Positions 51,601-60,752 are shown, numbered from the stretch's first letter. The stretch is DNA of 64,000 nt from Bacillota bacterium (GCA_023398495.1 JAEWSG010000024.1:62001-126000); one strand, 5' to 3'. The notes: a model not told the origin generated them from the sequence alone. Numbers and translations: made by a program.

Positions 51601-53295
51601 GTGGGAAAGGAATTGGCTTTAAAGAGGGTTATATGTTTGTGTGTTGTTTTTGTTTTAATGATTTTTCAATTTTTTCTTTCAACATCAAGTCCAGTAGTTT
51701 TTCATGCCGCATCTTCTGACAAGTTGCATATTTCGGAGGATACGGTATGGGAATCGGAGGGGAGTCCATATTTAATTGATGGTGAATTGGTAATTGATCA
51801 GAATGTGACTCTAACTGTCGCACCTGGAACAATCATAACATTTGCACCTGGAAGCAAGATGACGGTTGATGGTTATTTAAGTGCAAACGCAGATGGTGAA
51901 CAACAGACTGTATTTACCTCTGTGTATGACCCCGAGTATAGTGCTATAGAGTTTAAAATTACGGATTATTGGGATGGAATTTACATATCTGAAACTGGAT
52001 ATTTTGATGGAACAGGTGTAAGGGCAAGCTATGGTGAAAGGATATTTAACGTAGAGGGCAGCTTGAACTTAAGTCAATCGGAAATAACAAATGCAAAGTA
52101 TAATTGTGTTTATATAGGTCAGAATGGAGAGTTTAACGGGTATGATACATTGATAAGTGATGTTATGTCACTAATGCCGATAAGTACACCAACAGTTGAA
52201 CCTACAATTAAACCTACAAACACACCTACAAACACACCTACAAACACACCAACGGTAGAGCCGACGAGTACGCCTACAGTTGAACCTACAAACACACCAA
52301 CAGTTAAACCAACAGGTTCCCCCACAACTAAACCTACATGTAAGAAAACAACAAAGCCAGGTTGCACAGTAAAGCCGTCCTGTAAGCCGAAATATCCTGA
52401 AAAGCCATACTATCAAGATAGGAAAAATTATCCTGTAAGATCTTATGAACCAGTTTTTAAAGAAGCTTATACTAAATGGTTTAGATTCTTTTATAATAGG
52501 AATATATTTTCAAAAAGGCAAGATAGGAATTGTAGTTTTAATTGCAGTGGCACTAATAAATTCGACGTTTGTAAAAAAATAGCTGTATATAGAAGTTGCG
52601 AAAAGGTTTCTTTTAAAAAATTGTGTTCCCAGTATCCTAAACGTAAATGTAGGCCATCGTGTCCGGTGAAACCAACAAGTACACCAGTGGAAAAGCCGAC
52701 ACTTAAACCAACGAAGACACCAATCACTACGCCAACACTTGTCGCAACGAACACACCAAACATAACACCAACACCTGAGACAACGAAGACCCCAACAATT
52801 ACTCCGACACCTGAATCAACAAATAAGCCAACCGCCACACCTCCAATTAATGTTGACAGAAACTGTATTATCTACAATGAAGGAGGTATGAATTTGACCT
52901 CTTGTGTTATTTCAAATTGCAGTAATGTAGGCATCTATGTAGGAAGTAATGCAGCATTCTATGGCGGAGATTTATATATAAATGATTGTGGAGCAGGAGT
53001 TTTGGTTGAAGGTACAGTTAGTTTATTGCAGTCTATAATTTCCGATTGCATTTATGGAGTATACTCAATATCTGAAAATCTTGTCAATTTTGAGTATTGC
53101 ATATTTGATAATATATCCTCATATGCAATTGTTAACAAGGTAGCAAACAATGAAATAACCGCTTCCAATAATTATTGGCAATCATTAAGTGGCCCATCGG
53201 TTTACCATACGGAAACTGGCACATGGGTGGGTGATGGTTTGAAAATATTGGGGAATATAATATATGAGCCGTTTTTAACAGAACCAGAAATATAG
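51601..53295 (+). CDS. Secreted beta-helix protein with Thr/Pro-rich linkers
   Basis: A 564-residue protein starting at GTG 51601, seven bases after GGGAGGAGG. The signal sequence is long (RVICLCVVFVLMIFQFFLST). Residues about 40-195 look like a beta-helix (PYLIDGELVIDQNVTLTVAP, GTIITFAPGSKMTVDGYL). Residues about 196-250 are a Thr/Pro linker made of EPT/NTPT units. Residues about 250-360 are a Cys- and Lys-rich insert with ten or more Cys (for example CKKTTKPGCTVKPSCKPKYP). A second Thr/Pro linker follows to about 415, then another beta-helix part (MNLTSCVISNCSNVGIYVGS) to the end. Two halves of a beta-helix split by a linker-insert-linker cassette is odd. No catalytic residues are recognised. 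It is probably a cell-surface or extracellular binding protein. Confidence 0.7.
   Translation: MGKELALKRVICLCVVFVLMIFQFFLSTSSPVVFHAASSDKLHISEDTVWESEGSPYLIDGELVIDQNVTLTVAPGTIITFAPGSKMTVDGYLSANADGEQQTVFTSVYDPEYSAIEFKITDYWDGIYISETGYFDGTGVRASYGERIFNVEGSLNLSQSEITNAKYNCVYIGQNGEFNGYDTLISDVMSLMPISTPTVEPTIKPTNTPTNTPTNTPTVEPTSTPTVEPTNTPTVKPTGSPTTKPTCKKTTKPGCTVKPSCKPKYPEKPYYQDRKNYPVRSYEPVFKEAYTKWFRFFYNRNIFSKRQDRNCSFNCSGTNKFDVCKKIAVYRSCEKVSFKKLCSQYPKRKCRPSCPVKPTSTPVEKPTLKPTKTPITTPTLVATNTPNITPTPETTKTPTITPTPESTNKPTATPPINVDRNCIIYNEGGMNLTSCVISNCSNVGIYVGSNAAFYGGDLYINDCGAGVLVEGTVSLLQSIISDCIYGVYSISENLVNFEYCIFDNISSYAIVNKVANNEITASNNYWQSLSGPSVYHTETGTWVGDGLKILGNIIYEPFLTEPEI
52186..52334 (+). repeat. Coding Thr/Pro repeat tract 1
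   Basis: Tandem imperfect 12- and 18-base units such as CCTACAAACACA and ACACCAACAGTTGAACCT encode the NTPT/VEPT linker of the protein at 51601-53295. It is a coding repeat, not a CRISPR or mobile element. Confidence 0.8.
52669..52848 (+). repeat. Coding Thr/Pro repeat tract 2
   Basis: A second tract with units such as ACGAACACACCA and ACTCCGACACCTGA encodes the second Thr/Pro linker of the same protein. It is related to tract 1 but separated from it by the Cys-rich insert. Confidence 0.75.
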
Positions 53296-53325
53296 ATATC
53301 ATACACTAAGGTCCGGAGGAGAAAA

Positions 53326-54174
53326 ATGGATAAGAACAGTGTTGTAATAGTAACAGGTGCAAATTCAGGAATGGGGAAGGCAACTTCTGTTGGACTCGCC
53401 AAAACAGGAGCAACTGTAGTAATGCTTTGTAGGAACAAGGCCAAGGGAGAAAAAGCAGTACATGAAGTGCGGGATTTGAGCGTAAACAGTTCAGTTGAAT
53501 TAATGCTTTGTGACCTTGGCTCGCGAAAAAGCATTGAGGATTTTTGTACAGAATTTAAGAAAAAGTATCAACGTCTTGATGTGTTGGTGAATAACGCAGG
53601 TGTAATTCTTTTAGACAGGCAACAGACCTTTGACGGTTATGAGCTTCAATTCGGGGTAAATCACTTGGGACATTTTCTTCTTACAAACCGTCTGATAGAC
53701 CTTATGCTCACAAGTGCACCTGCAAGAATTATAAATGTATCATCCGGTGCACACAAAACGGGAAAAATACATTTCGACGATGTTAACCTTAAGAAAAACT
53801 ATAACGTGTGGCGTGCTTATGCCCAATCCAAGCTGGCAAATGTTTTGTTTACCTATGAGTTGTCGGAAAGACTTAAAGGTACTGAAGTTACTGCAAATTG
53901 CTTACACCCCGGAGCGGTTGCTACAGCGATGGGAATTGATAGAAATACCGGGTTCGGCACCTTTATTACCAGTATGTTAAAACCATTTTTTCAGACTCCT
54001 GAAGACGGTGCCCAGACAGCCATATATCTTGCAACATCGCATGAGATGGATGGAGTTACAGGCAAGTACTTCTACCGGAAAAGCCCCATACCATCATCAA
54101 AAAGATCCTATGACAAAGATCTTGCGAGGAAACTCTGGGAATTAAGTGAAAAGATGATGGGGTTGAAAGATTGA
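53326..54174 (+). CDS. Short-chain dehydrogenase/reductase
   Basis: A 282-residue NAD(P)-dependent oxidoreductase of the retinol-dehydrogenase-like SDR group. The cofactor motif is VTGANSGMGKATSVGLA near residue 8, with VVMLCRNKAKGEKA following. NNAGV near 90, the catalytic Ser in INVSSGAH near 140, and YAQSKLANVLF near 165 (YxxxK) are present. A start behind GGAGG is clear. The substrate is not evident. A decayed copy of parts of this gene lies 1.4 kb downstream at 55474-55562, so a tandem or nearby paralogue once existed. Confidence 0.92.
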   Translation: MDKNSVVIVTGANSGMGKATSVGLAKTGATVVMLCRNKAKGEKAVHEVRDLSVNSSVELMLCDLGSRKSIEDFCTEFKKKYQRLDVLVNNAGVILLDRQQTFDGYELQFGVNHLGHFLLTNRLIDLMLTSAPARIINVSSGAHKTGKIHFDDVNLKKNYNVWRAYAQSKLANVLFTYELSERLKGTEVTANCLHPGAVATAMGIDRNTGFGTFITSMLKPFFQTPEDGAQTAIYLATSHEMDGVTGKYFYRKSPIPSSKRSYDKDLARKLWELSEKMMGLKD

Positions 54175-54200
54175 AAAACACAGAGCGATCAGCGGATTTG

Positions 54201-55301
54201 TTATAGGTCATTGATATTTAAGTAGAATGCATCATTATTTATAATCAGAACCTTATCTTTAGCCATTTTTTGTAAAGTGTCATTGACACTTTTTTTATTC
54301 TCATTAAGTTCTAATTCATATTCAGGATATGCGTTAATAAATTTACCATTGTCTATTTTAACTGAACCATACTCAAAAATGCTTTTTAATATTGCTCTTT
54401 TAGTTTCATTATTATCGTAAAAGTAAGCAACAGGAACGAATTGACCATCTATTATATTGTAGACAGTATAAATATAATAAATAGGGAACCAATCAACTGA
54501 GCCTACAAAAACCCTCCTTGAAGTTACAATTTCATCACATCCATCACTATTATAATCATTTACAGAATAATCTATATGTGAACTTAATTGTATTGATTCC
54601 TTTGTAATATACTTATAATCCTTATATTCATCAGCTAATTCAAAAATTCCCTCTACTTCGATCTCGGGAAGTGCTAACTTTACCTTTCCATCAGCAAGCG
54701 GCAGTGCTTCATAATCAATTAATTTATGCTCTTTTGCATCAATTACACTTTCTACACGATTATTTCTTCCATCATATAACCAACCCAATGTAGTAGAGCC
54801 GATTTTATTAGTAAAAAATATACATGTTGCAAAAATATATTTATTGCCTTTTGTATCTCTAACAGTCAGTAATTTTGGCAACTGAACAACGTCATGTTCA
54901 TAACTAACATCTTCATCTAGTAAATGCGTCCCATTAAACGATTTTAGAGATAAATTTTTATTACGATATACAAGCTCAACTAAATCCTCTTTATGATCAT
55001 TGTTAATATCCGCATTTATGCAAGCATAAATCTTAGTAACATTAACTGTTGTTTCAGGTCGGTTATCTGGAGGGGTATTTATTTGAGGAGTAGGAGTATT
55101 TGTCACAGGATACATATAATTTGAATTTATGTTACCGGGGTTTTCATATTTTTTTATATTCGAAATTAAAGCAAAAAGAATTAGATAGCAGGCTATAGCT
55201 AAAGATGTATATTTAATAGCAGGTCTTAGGTTATATAAAAATTGTTTTATTGAATTTTTTCTGTTTGAACGGCTGTTTTTTGATAATTTTGTAATGCTCA
55301 T
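54201..55301 (-). CDS. Membrane-anchored protein of unknown function
   Basis: A 366-residue protein with a basic N-terminus and one membrane segment near residues 31-50 (YTSLAIACYLILFALISNI), then a Thr/Pro-rich stretch (NTPTPQINTPP) and an extracytoplasmic region. ACINADINNDHKEDLVELVY and YSVNDYNSDGCDEIVTSRR look like FG-GAP/VCBS-style calcium-binding Asp loops (DxNxDGxxD), which suggests a beta-propeller-like or similar fold. I do not recognise a named family. A GAGGAGAG ribosome site lies six bases before ATG. It sits between the SDR gene (convergent) and the SDR remnant, with no clear functional partner. Confidence 0.7.
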   Translation of the reverse strand: MSITKLSKNSRSNRKNSIKQFLYNLRPAIKYTSLAIACYLILFALISNIKKYENPGNINSNYMYPVTNTPTPQINTPPDNRPETTVNVTKIYACINADINNDHKEDLVELVYRNKNLSLKSFNGTHLLDEDVSYEHDVVQLPKLLTVRDTKGNKYIFATCIFFTNKIGSTTLGWLYDGRNNRVESVIDAKEHKLIDYEALPLADGKVKLALPEIEVEGIFELADEYKDYKYITKESIQLSSHIDYSVNDYNSDGCDEIVTSRRVFVGSVDWFPIYYIYTVYNIIDGQFVPVAYFYDNNETKRAILKSIFEYGSVKIDNGKFINAYPEYELELNENKKSVNDTLQKMAKDKVLIINNDAFYLNINDL

Positions 55302-55473
55302 AGAGTTCTCTCCTCAAACAATGAAATAAAGAAGATGGTGCAAATTTAAGTTTAACGACCATCCTCCATAAATGATGTTTATCTTACATTTCCTAAATTA
55401 TATCACCAAATATTTACTGTGTCTATTAGGCCAAATTATATGGGGCACGAAAATTAAATACACCCAATTATAT

Positions 55474-55562
55474 GGACCATTTTCTTTTGATAAACAGGTT
55501 TCTAGACCTTATGCTCGCAAGTGCACCTGCAATTTTCAAAAAGATCTTATGATAAAGACCTT
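55474..55562 (+). pseudogene. Decayed fragment of an SDR gene with internal deletion
   Basis: Bases 55474-55531 match 53669-53726 of the intact SDR gene in the same orientation, including GACCTTATGCTC and AAGTGCACCTGCAA. Bases 55534-55562 match 54094-54122, including TCAAAAAGATC then TATGA and AAAGA. About 365 bases between the two parts are missing and no frame is open through them. It is best explained as the remains of a second SDR copy. The flanking AAATTAAATACACCCA (55451) recurs at 60633 and may be the edge of the repeat that disrupted it. Confidence 0.7.
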
Positions 55563-55583
55563 CCAAATCATATCGTTAATTAA

Positions 55584-56747
55584 CTATTTTAAATCAATTT
55601 CCTTTCTATAAACTGCTTTTTTATCCATTACTTTTTGATCGTCTTCTTTTAAAGTATCAATACCATTGGTACCTATGTAAATAAATAATTTAGTCAGCTT
55701 TTTGCCTCTAACAGCAAAAACGTTATTTGTTCCGTTCATTTCACTAAAATTCAATCTCTTTCCGTCTTGATCAAAAACAGAAACAGCATATTCCAACAAC
55801 CTATTTTTGGGTATGGACTCCATTTCTTGATCTATATCAATAGGTTCTTTTCCATTTGCTATTCTCATCTCCGAAGCCTCTTTAAATTTTCTATAATACA
55901 TTTGTATTTCTTCCTCAGACAGTTCTCTACTTGGTATAATCGCCTCCACTTTTACTTCATATGGAGTGACAACTAAATTCTTAATACCATAACCACTTTT
56001 ATTTTTATCGTTTAAGTCAATTGTCTGCACGTTTTCTCTATCAACAGTAACCGGCAATATACAATTCCACTCCCCGTCTGTTTTTGACATTGAAGATATA
56101 AGGTTTGTTTCCTGGTCAATTTGGTCAACGCCTATTTGATTAAAGGAAAGATACATATCAAATGAATCCGGTACTTTATTCTGGAACGTAACTAAATCCA
56201 GCTTTATCATTCCTTCAAAAGTATTCTCATCGACTTGTCTTCCTTCTATATGGTTATTCATAAAAACCTGCTGCTTTCCATTTTTTTCGATTTTCCAACT
56301 TCCAAGGTTATACAGGAACTGATGCGTTGAAGATCCTTCTGCATCACTATAAAAACTAGCTATTTCTCCAAACGATTGACTGTTTTTTACTAGAAATGAT
56401 ATATATACCGAACTTCCATCGCAATAGATTTCTTTTGCAGTCATTTCAATCCCATTGTCAGAAGCTACATAACATGTGTTTTGGGCTTTAGAAGAATAAT
56501 CTCCTGAGAAACTTATATCTTTCTCTATATTAGCAAAAATTCTTCCGATAATTGGTATTCTAGATGCCAATGCAGGATTTGTCACACAAACTGTCATTGA
56601 AATCACAATAGCAGCTGCCGTGCTGATACATAATGTCATTTTTCTGACCTTCTTCTTTTTTTGAATCTTTTCTACTTCTATCATGCTGTTTGACACTACT
56701 TCATTTAGTTTTTCAGGGATTGGAATAGAATCAAAATTATTTTTCAT
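55584..56747 (-). CDS. DUF4179-type anti-sigma factor
   Basis: A 387-residue membrane protein encoded directly after an ECF sigma factor, overlapping its end by 11 bases. The cytoplasmic part (about 35 residues) would hold the sigma factor. One membrane segment near residues 38-60 (MTLCISTAAAIVISMTVCVT) is followed by the typical ASRIPIIGRIFANIEKDISF linker and a large extracytoplasmic domain of the DUF4179 family (PF13786). Family members lack a classical zinc anti-sigma domain and are found beside sigma-70 ECF genes across clostridia. It probably holds the sigma factor inactive until an envelope signal arrives. RBS AAAGGAGG lies nine bases before ATG. Confidence 0.85.
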   Translation of the reverse strand: MKNNFDSIPIPEKLNEVVSNSMIEVEKIQKKKKVRKMTLCISTAAAIVISMTVCVTNPALASRIPIIGRIFANIEKDISFSGDYSSKAQNTCYVASDNGIEMTAKEIYCDGSSVYISFLVKNSQSFGEIASFYSDAEGSSTHQFLYNLGSWKIEKNGKQQVFMNNHIEGRQVDENTFEGMIKLDLVTFQNKVPDSFDMYLSFNQIGVDQIDQETNLISSMSKTDGEWNCILPVTVDRENVQTIDLNDKNKSGYGIKNLVVTPYEVKVEAIIPSRELSEEEIQMYYRKFKEASEMRIANGKEPIDIDQEMESIPKNRLLEYAVSVFDQDGKRLNFSEMNGTNNVFAVRGKKLTKLFIYIGTNGIDTLKEDDQKVMDKKAVYRKEIDLK

Positions 56748-57270
56748 ATATGTAATCCTCCTTTAAATAACTCTTTAGCTCTTGCTTTGCACGATTTAAA
56801 TAACTTTTTACGGAGCCCTCTGGAATACCCATTACATACGAAATCTGGCTAATCTTTAAATCATTGAAGTACTTTAAAACAATCACAGAACGATAATTAT
56901 CGGGTAAGAAATCAATAGCTTGGTATAGATCCAATCTTTCCTCTGCCAGTGGTAAATTAATTGGTTCTAATATATCTACTTCCTCCGAAAGAACATATTT
57001 TGCTGACTTTTTTAATACGTCTTTAGCTGCATTAATTAAGATTCTTGTAATCCAGGTTTTAAATAACTCCGGTTGCTTTAGTTTTTTTATGTTTTCAAAG
57101 CCACTAACAATACAGTCCCTTACTACATCTAAAGCAGTGTTCTCATTTTTTGTATATAAGAAAGCTATCCTATAAAGATATTCCTTATAGAATTCTATTA
57201 ATTCTCCATATGCTGCCACATTGCCTTTTATGGATTGTCTTGCAAGTTTATCCGCATTTTCTAAATGCAA
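56737..57270 (-). CDS. ECF-type RNA polymerase sigma factor
   Basis: About 177 residues. The best start is TTG 57270, seven bases after AAAGGAGG; an ATG 18 bases upstream overlaps that ribosome site. Region 2 shows YLYRIAFLYTKNENTALDVV and FENIKKLKQPELFKTWITRI; region 4 shows LPDNYRSVIVLKYFNDLKIS and IPEGSVKSYLNRAKQELK, the usual sigma-70 HTH. It is cotranscribed with the DUF4179 anti-sigma gene and probably activates its own operon and an unknown envelope-stress set. Confidence 0.93.
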   Translation of the reverse strand: MHLENADKLARQSIKGNVAAYGELIEFYKEYLYRIAFLYTKNENTALDVVRDCIVSGFENIKKLKQPELFKTWITRILINAAKDVLKKSAKYVLSEEVDILEPINLPLAEERLDLYQAIDFLPDNYRSVIVLKYFNDLKISQISYVMGIPEGSVKSYLNRAKQELKSYLKEDYIYEK

Positions 57271-57397
57271 ATCATCGCCTCCTTTCATGTTTTAATCCTA
57301 GGAAATTTTCTTGTACTGTACACTCATTAGACCTTTAATGAAATTAAAAGGTTACAAATTTATAAAAAAATATTGTACCAAAGCATTGTATAAATCT

Positions 57398-57416
57398 CTA
57401 GTGCTGATTAACAAAA
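57398..57416 (+). repeat. Short dispersed repeat (family C), copy at 57.4 kb
   Basis: CTAGTGCTGATTAACAAAA matches CTAGGGCTGATTAACAAAA at 60616 and CTAGGGTTGATTAACAAAA at 22538. It lies in the 275-base gap between the sigma factor and ABC-F genes. Confidence 0.6.
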
Positions 57417-57545
57417 AGAAGTTTATTTTTTTGAAAAATATGTGCATATGTTAATATGCTGGCTATTCGAAAGCGGTTATTGTATAATGTCGGTACATGG
57501 GGTTAATTTCCCCAAGATTTTAATACTTACAAGGGGATATTTTGA

Positions 57546-59468
57546 ATGAATGTTTTGTCAGCAGAGAAAATATCAAAAAGTTATAGTGAAAAGATATTAT
57601 TTAATGAGGTATCTGTCAGTATCAATGACGGAGAAAAACTTGGGCTGATAGGTATCAACGGAACGGGCAAATCAACACTTCTTAAGGTGATAGCTGGAAT
57701 TGAAACCCCTGACACCGGAAGGATTATATATAGAAATGGTATAAAGATTGAATATCTTGACCAGAATCCTCAATTTGAGGATGGGACAACTGTACTTGAA
57801 CAGGTTTTTAAGGGCACGTCACCTGTGATGAGGCTGCTTAGGGAATACGAAGCTGTTCTTCAAAAAGTAAACCTTAATCCGGAAGACAGCAGGTTGGAAA
57901 AGGAATTGATTACTTTAACTCAGAGAATGGACAGTATGGAGGCCTGGACACTTGAAGCAGAGGCAAAAAATATTCTCACCAAGCTTGGAATTTCAGATTT
58001 TTATGCAGATATTGGCAAGTTATCGGGTGGTCAGCGCAAAAGGGTAGCTATGGCAAGTACCTTGATAACCCCTTCTGATCTATTGATTCTTGATGAGCCC
58101 ACCAACCACATAGACAATGATACCGTGGATTGGCTTGAGAAATATCTTGAAAAGCGAAAAGGTGCACTTCTTATGGTTACACATGACAGGTATTTTTTAG
58201 ACAGGGTGGCAAACCGTATTATAGAAATTGATGGAGGAAAAATTTACAGCTATCAGGCAAACTATACAAAGTATCTTGAACTTAAGTCTGAAAGAGAGGA
58301 ACTCGAAGAGTCATCTGAAAGAAAACGTCAGGGACTTATCCGTAACGAGCTCAAGTGGATACGAAGGGGAGCACAGGCTCGTTCTACCAAACAGAAGGCA
58401 CGGATAGAAAGGTTTGAGAAACTTGTAGAGCAACAGGGTCCCACAGATAAGGAGAGCGTTGAAATACAGGTTGGCTTTTCACGCCTTGGCAGGAAGATCA
58501 TTGAGATTGAGAACGTAAGTAAGAGTTTTCCGGGTAAGGACGTCATTAAAGGGTTCAGTTATACACTGTTAAGAGACGACAGAATAGGAATCATTGGTCC
58601 TAACGGAAGTGGAAAATCAACACTTTTGAAAATTGCAGCTGGAAAGTTAAAGCCGGATTCAGGAAAAGTTACAATTGGTGAAACGGTAAAAATCGGCTTA
58701 TTTTCTCAGGAAAATGAGGATATGAACGAGGCTTTAAGAGTTATAGAATATATAAGGGAACAGGCTGAATTTCTAACTACTACTGACGGTGTTATTAGTG
58801 CATCGCAGATGTTGGAGAGATTCCTGTTTCCGCCGAGTGTGCAGTGGACGCCTATTTCAAAGCTGTCGGGTGGAGAAAAAAGACGGTTATACCTCCTGTA
58901 CATACTTATGGGAGCTCCTAATGTTTTAATGCTCGATGAGCCTACAAATGATCTGGATATTCAAACTTTAACTATTTTGGAAAGCTATCTGGATGAATTT
59001 CCAGGTGCTGTAATTGTTGTATCCCATGACCGGTATTTTTTAGATAGAGTGGTTGATGGGATATTTGCCTTTGAAGGCAAGGGTGAGATTAATCAGTACA
59101 TTGGAAATTATAGTGATTACAGCCAATGCGTAGAGCAACGTGAAATTCCGGTAGAAGTAAGTGGTTTAAAAGCTTCAAAGGATAAAGATAATGAAAAAGC
59201 AGAAAATAAAAGGGAACGTGCATTAAGGTTTTCCTATAAAGAGCAAAAGGAATATGATGAGATTGATAGTATAATTGCAAAGCTTGAACAGGATATAAAG
59301 CAGTCAGATATTAAGATGAGTGAAGCTTCGAGTGATTTTGAACTGCTTCAGAAGCTGGTAGAGGAAAAGGAACAACTCGAAAAAAAGCTGGACGAGGCTA
59401 TTGAGCGTTGGACCTATTTGAATGAACTTGCAGAAGAGATTGAAAAAAGTAAAAAGGAGAATAAATAA
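57546..59468 (+). CDS. ABC-F family ATPase (Uup/ribosome-associated type)
   Basis: A 640-residue soluble protein with two ABC domains and no membrane part. Domain 1 has Walker A GINGTGKST near residue 37 and signature LSGGQRKR near 160; domain 2 has GPNGSGKST near 350 and LSGGEKRR near 440. Each has DEPTN in Walker B. The linker between them carries the Arg/Lys-rich RNELKWIRRGAQARSTKQKA, and the C-terminal 110 residues form a coiled coil (EKEQLEKKLDEAIERW). This is the Uup-like layout; ABC-F proteins bind the ribosomal E site or have roles in ribosome rescue or antibiotic protection. It is coupled to the next gene, since its stop TAA and the helicase ATG overlap as TAATG. Confidence 0.93.
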   Translation: MNVLSAEKISKSYSEKILFNEVSVSINDGEKLGLIGINGTGKSTLLKVIAGIETPDTGRIIYRNGIKIEYLDQNPQFEDGTTVLEQVFKGTSPVMRLLREYEAVLQKVNLNPEDSRLEKELITLTQRMDSMEAWTLEAEAKNILTKLGISDFYADIGKLSGGQRKRVAMASTLITPSDLLILDEPTNHIDNDTVDWLEKYLEKRKGALLMVTHDRYFLDRVANRIIEIDGGKIYSYQANYTKYLELKSEREELEESSERKRQGLIRNELKWIRRGAQARSTKQKARIERFEKLVEQQGPTDKESVEIQVGFSRLGRKIIEIENVSKSFPGKDVIKGFSYTLLRDDRIGIIGPNGSGKSTLLKIAAGKLKPDSGKVTIGETVKIGLFSQENEDMNEALRVIEYIREQAEFLTTTDGVISASQMLERFLFPPSVQWTPISKLSGGEKRRLYLLYILMGAPNVLMLDEPTNDLDIQTLTILESYLDEFPGAVIVVSHDRYFLDRVVDGIFAFEGKGEINQYIGNYSDYSQCVEQREIPVEVSGLKASKDKDNEKAENKRERALRFSYKEQKEYDEIDSIIAKLEQDIKQSDIKMSEASSDFELLQKLVEEKEQLEKKLDEAIERWTYLNELAEEIEKSKKENK

Positions 59469-60619
59469 TGGCTGAATCGTTTGAATCTATGGGGTTAATT
59501 CCTACACTTACGGATGCACTTAAAAAGGAAAATATTACCGTACCTACTGATATACAACAGAGGGTTATTCCGGAAGCTATAAAAAACAAGGACGTTATTG
59601 CACAATCAGGAACCGGTACCGGAAAAACACTCGCATACCTGTTGCCTTTGTTTGGGAAGCTCAATGCTGAGCTTAAGGAAATGCAGGCCATCATACTTTG
59701 CCCGACCCATGAACTTGCAGTTCAGATCATCAGGCAGATTGAGCGTTTGTCCCAAAACTCTGAAATTAAACTAAGGGGAACTACCATCATCGGTAATGTC
59801 AATATAGACCGGCAAATTGAAAAACTCAAGGAGAAGCCGCACATTATTGTAGGTACTCCCGGAAGAATATTGGAACTTATAAAAAAACGTAAAATATCCG
59901 CTCATACCATTAAAACAATTGTGATCGATGAGGCTGACAGATTAGTGGATGAGAATAACGTAGATAATGTGAAAGCGGTTATAAAAAGTACGCTTAAGGA
60001 GCGTCAGATTATAGCGTGTTCAGCTACCGTTCCCAAACCAGTGGAAACTACCATTTTAGCACAGATGAAGGATGCTGAAGTCATTCGTATAGAGGAAAAG
60101 CTTTCTGTACCTGATACAATTTCACACATGTATTTTTTGGCTGAAAAGAGAGACAAGATTGAGGTTTTGAGAAAGCTGGCAAGAATCTTAGAACCTCAGA
60201 AGGCAATAGTATTTGTAAACAATCAGGGCAATGAAATAGAGATTTTTACCTCAAAACTTAAGTATCACGGTTTAAGTGCAGAGGGTATTCACGGTACTAC
60301 CCGGAAACTCGAAAGAAAAAAAGCCATGGAGGCTTTTAAAGCAGGAAAGATTCAGCTTCTTATTGCTTCGGATATTGCTGCTAGAGGACTTCATATTGAA
60401 GGTGTTACACATATATTCAATATAGACATTCCCGAGGATGTAAAGGCTTATGTCCATAGGGTAGGCAGGAGCGGCAGAAATGGTAATACAGGAACCGCAA
60501 TATCGGTTGTTACGCATAGGGAACTTGAATTCATTAAGAAGTATGAGAAAGATTTAAATATATGTATTGAACCAAAGAGCATGTATAAAGGTGTAATTGT
60601 AGAGGTCAAAAAGCACTAG
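59468..60619 (+). CDS. DEAD-box RNA helicase, core only
   Basis: A 383-residue ATP-dependent RNA helicase. TDIQQRVIPEAI near residue 27 is the Q motif; Walker A is AQSGTGTGKTLAYLLPL near 46; VIDEADRLVDE near 152; CSATVPKP near 183; DIAARGLHIEGVTHIFN near 302; and HRVGRSGRNGNTGTA near 330. No C-terminal RNA-binding extension is present, so it is a minimal two-RecA-domain helicase. Its translation is coupled to the ABC-F ATPase gene, which hints at a joint role in translation or ribosome maturation. The stop codon TAG is part of the repeat at 60616-60634. Confidence 0.93.
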   Translation: MAESFESMGLIPTLTDALKKENITVPTDIQQRVIPEAIKNKDVIAQSGTGTGKTLAYLLPLFGKLNAELKEMQAIILCPTHELAVQIIRQIERLSQNSEIKLRGTTIIGNVNIDRQIEKLKEKPHIIVGTPGRILELIKKRKISAHTIKTIVIDEADRLVDENNVDNVKAVIKSTLKERQIIACSATVPKPVETTILAQMKDAEVIRIEEKLSVPDTISHMYFLAEKRDKIEVLRKLARILEPQKAIVFVNNQGNEIEIFTSKLKYHGLSAEGIHGTTRKLERKKAMEAFKAGKIQLLIASDIAARGLHIEGVTHIFNIDIPEDVKAYVHRVGRSGRNGNTGTAISVVTHRELEFIKKYEKDLNICIEPKSMYKGVIVEVKKH

Positions 60620-60634
60620 GGCTGATTAACAAAA
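60616..60634 (+). repeat. Short dispersed repeat (family C), copy at 60.6 kb
   Basis: CTAGGGCTGATTAACAAAA overlaps the helicase stop codon and matches 57398-57416 and 22538-22556. It continues into ATTAAATACACCCA, which also occurs at 55453. The rest of the 60620-60977 gap has a hairpin terminator and otherwise nothing I recognise. Confidence 0.6.
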
Positions 60635-60702
60635 TTAAATACACCCATGTGAGAATAGGATGTTATTTTTTGGTTATATCTATGCAAATATGTGGAAATG
60701 AG

Positions 60703-60752
60703 CCGCAGGCAATGGTTATGGACACCGCTGTCTGCGGTATTTTCTTTTTTTA
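60703..60752 (+). terminator. Terminator after the ABC-F/helicase pair
   Basis: CCGCAGGCA (60703-60711) pairs with TGTCTGCGG (60729-60737), one mismatch, followed by TATTTTCTTTTTTT. It lies 85 bases after the helicase stop. Confidence 0.75.

Noticed and set aside
52119..52416. Long - strand frames rich in VGVFVG or CRF patterns
   Set aside because: They are antisense shadows of the Thr/Pro repeat tract of the secreted protein at 51601-53295. No ribosome site or independent signal.
52186..52848. Possible CRISPR-like direct repeats
   Set aside because: Units are 12-18 bases, without unique spacers, and are in frame in a protein linker. No cas genes nearby.
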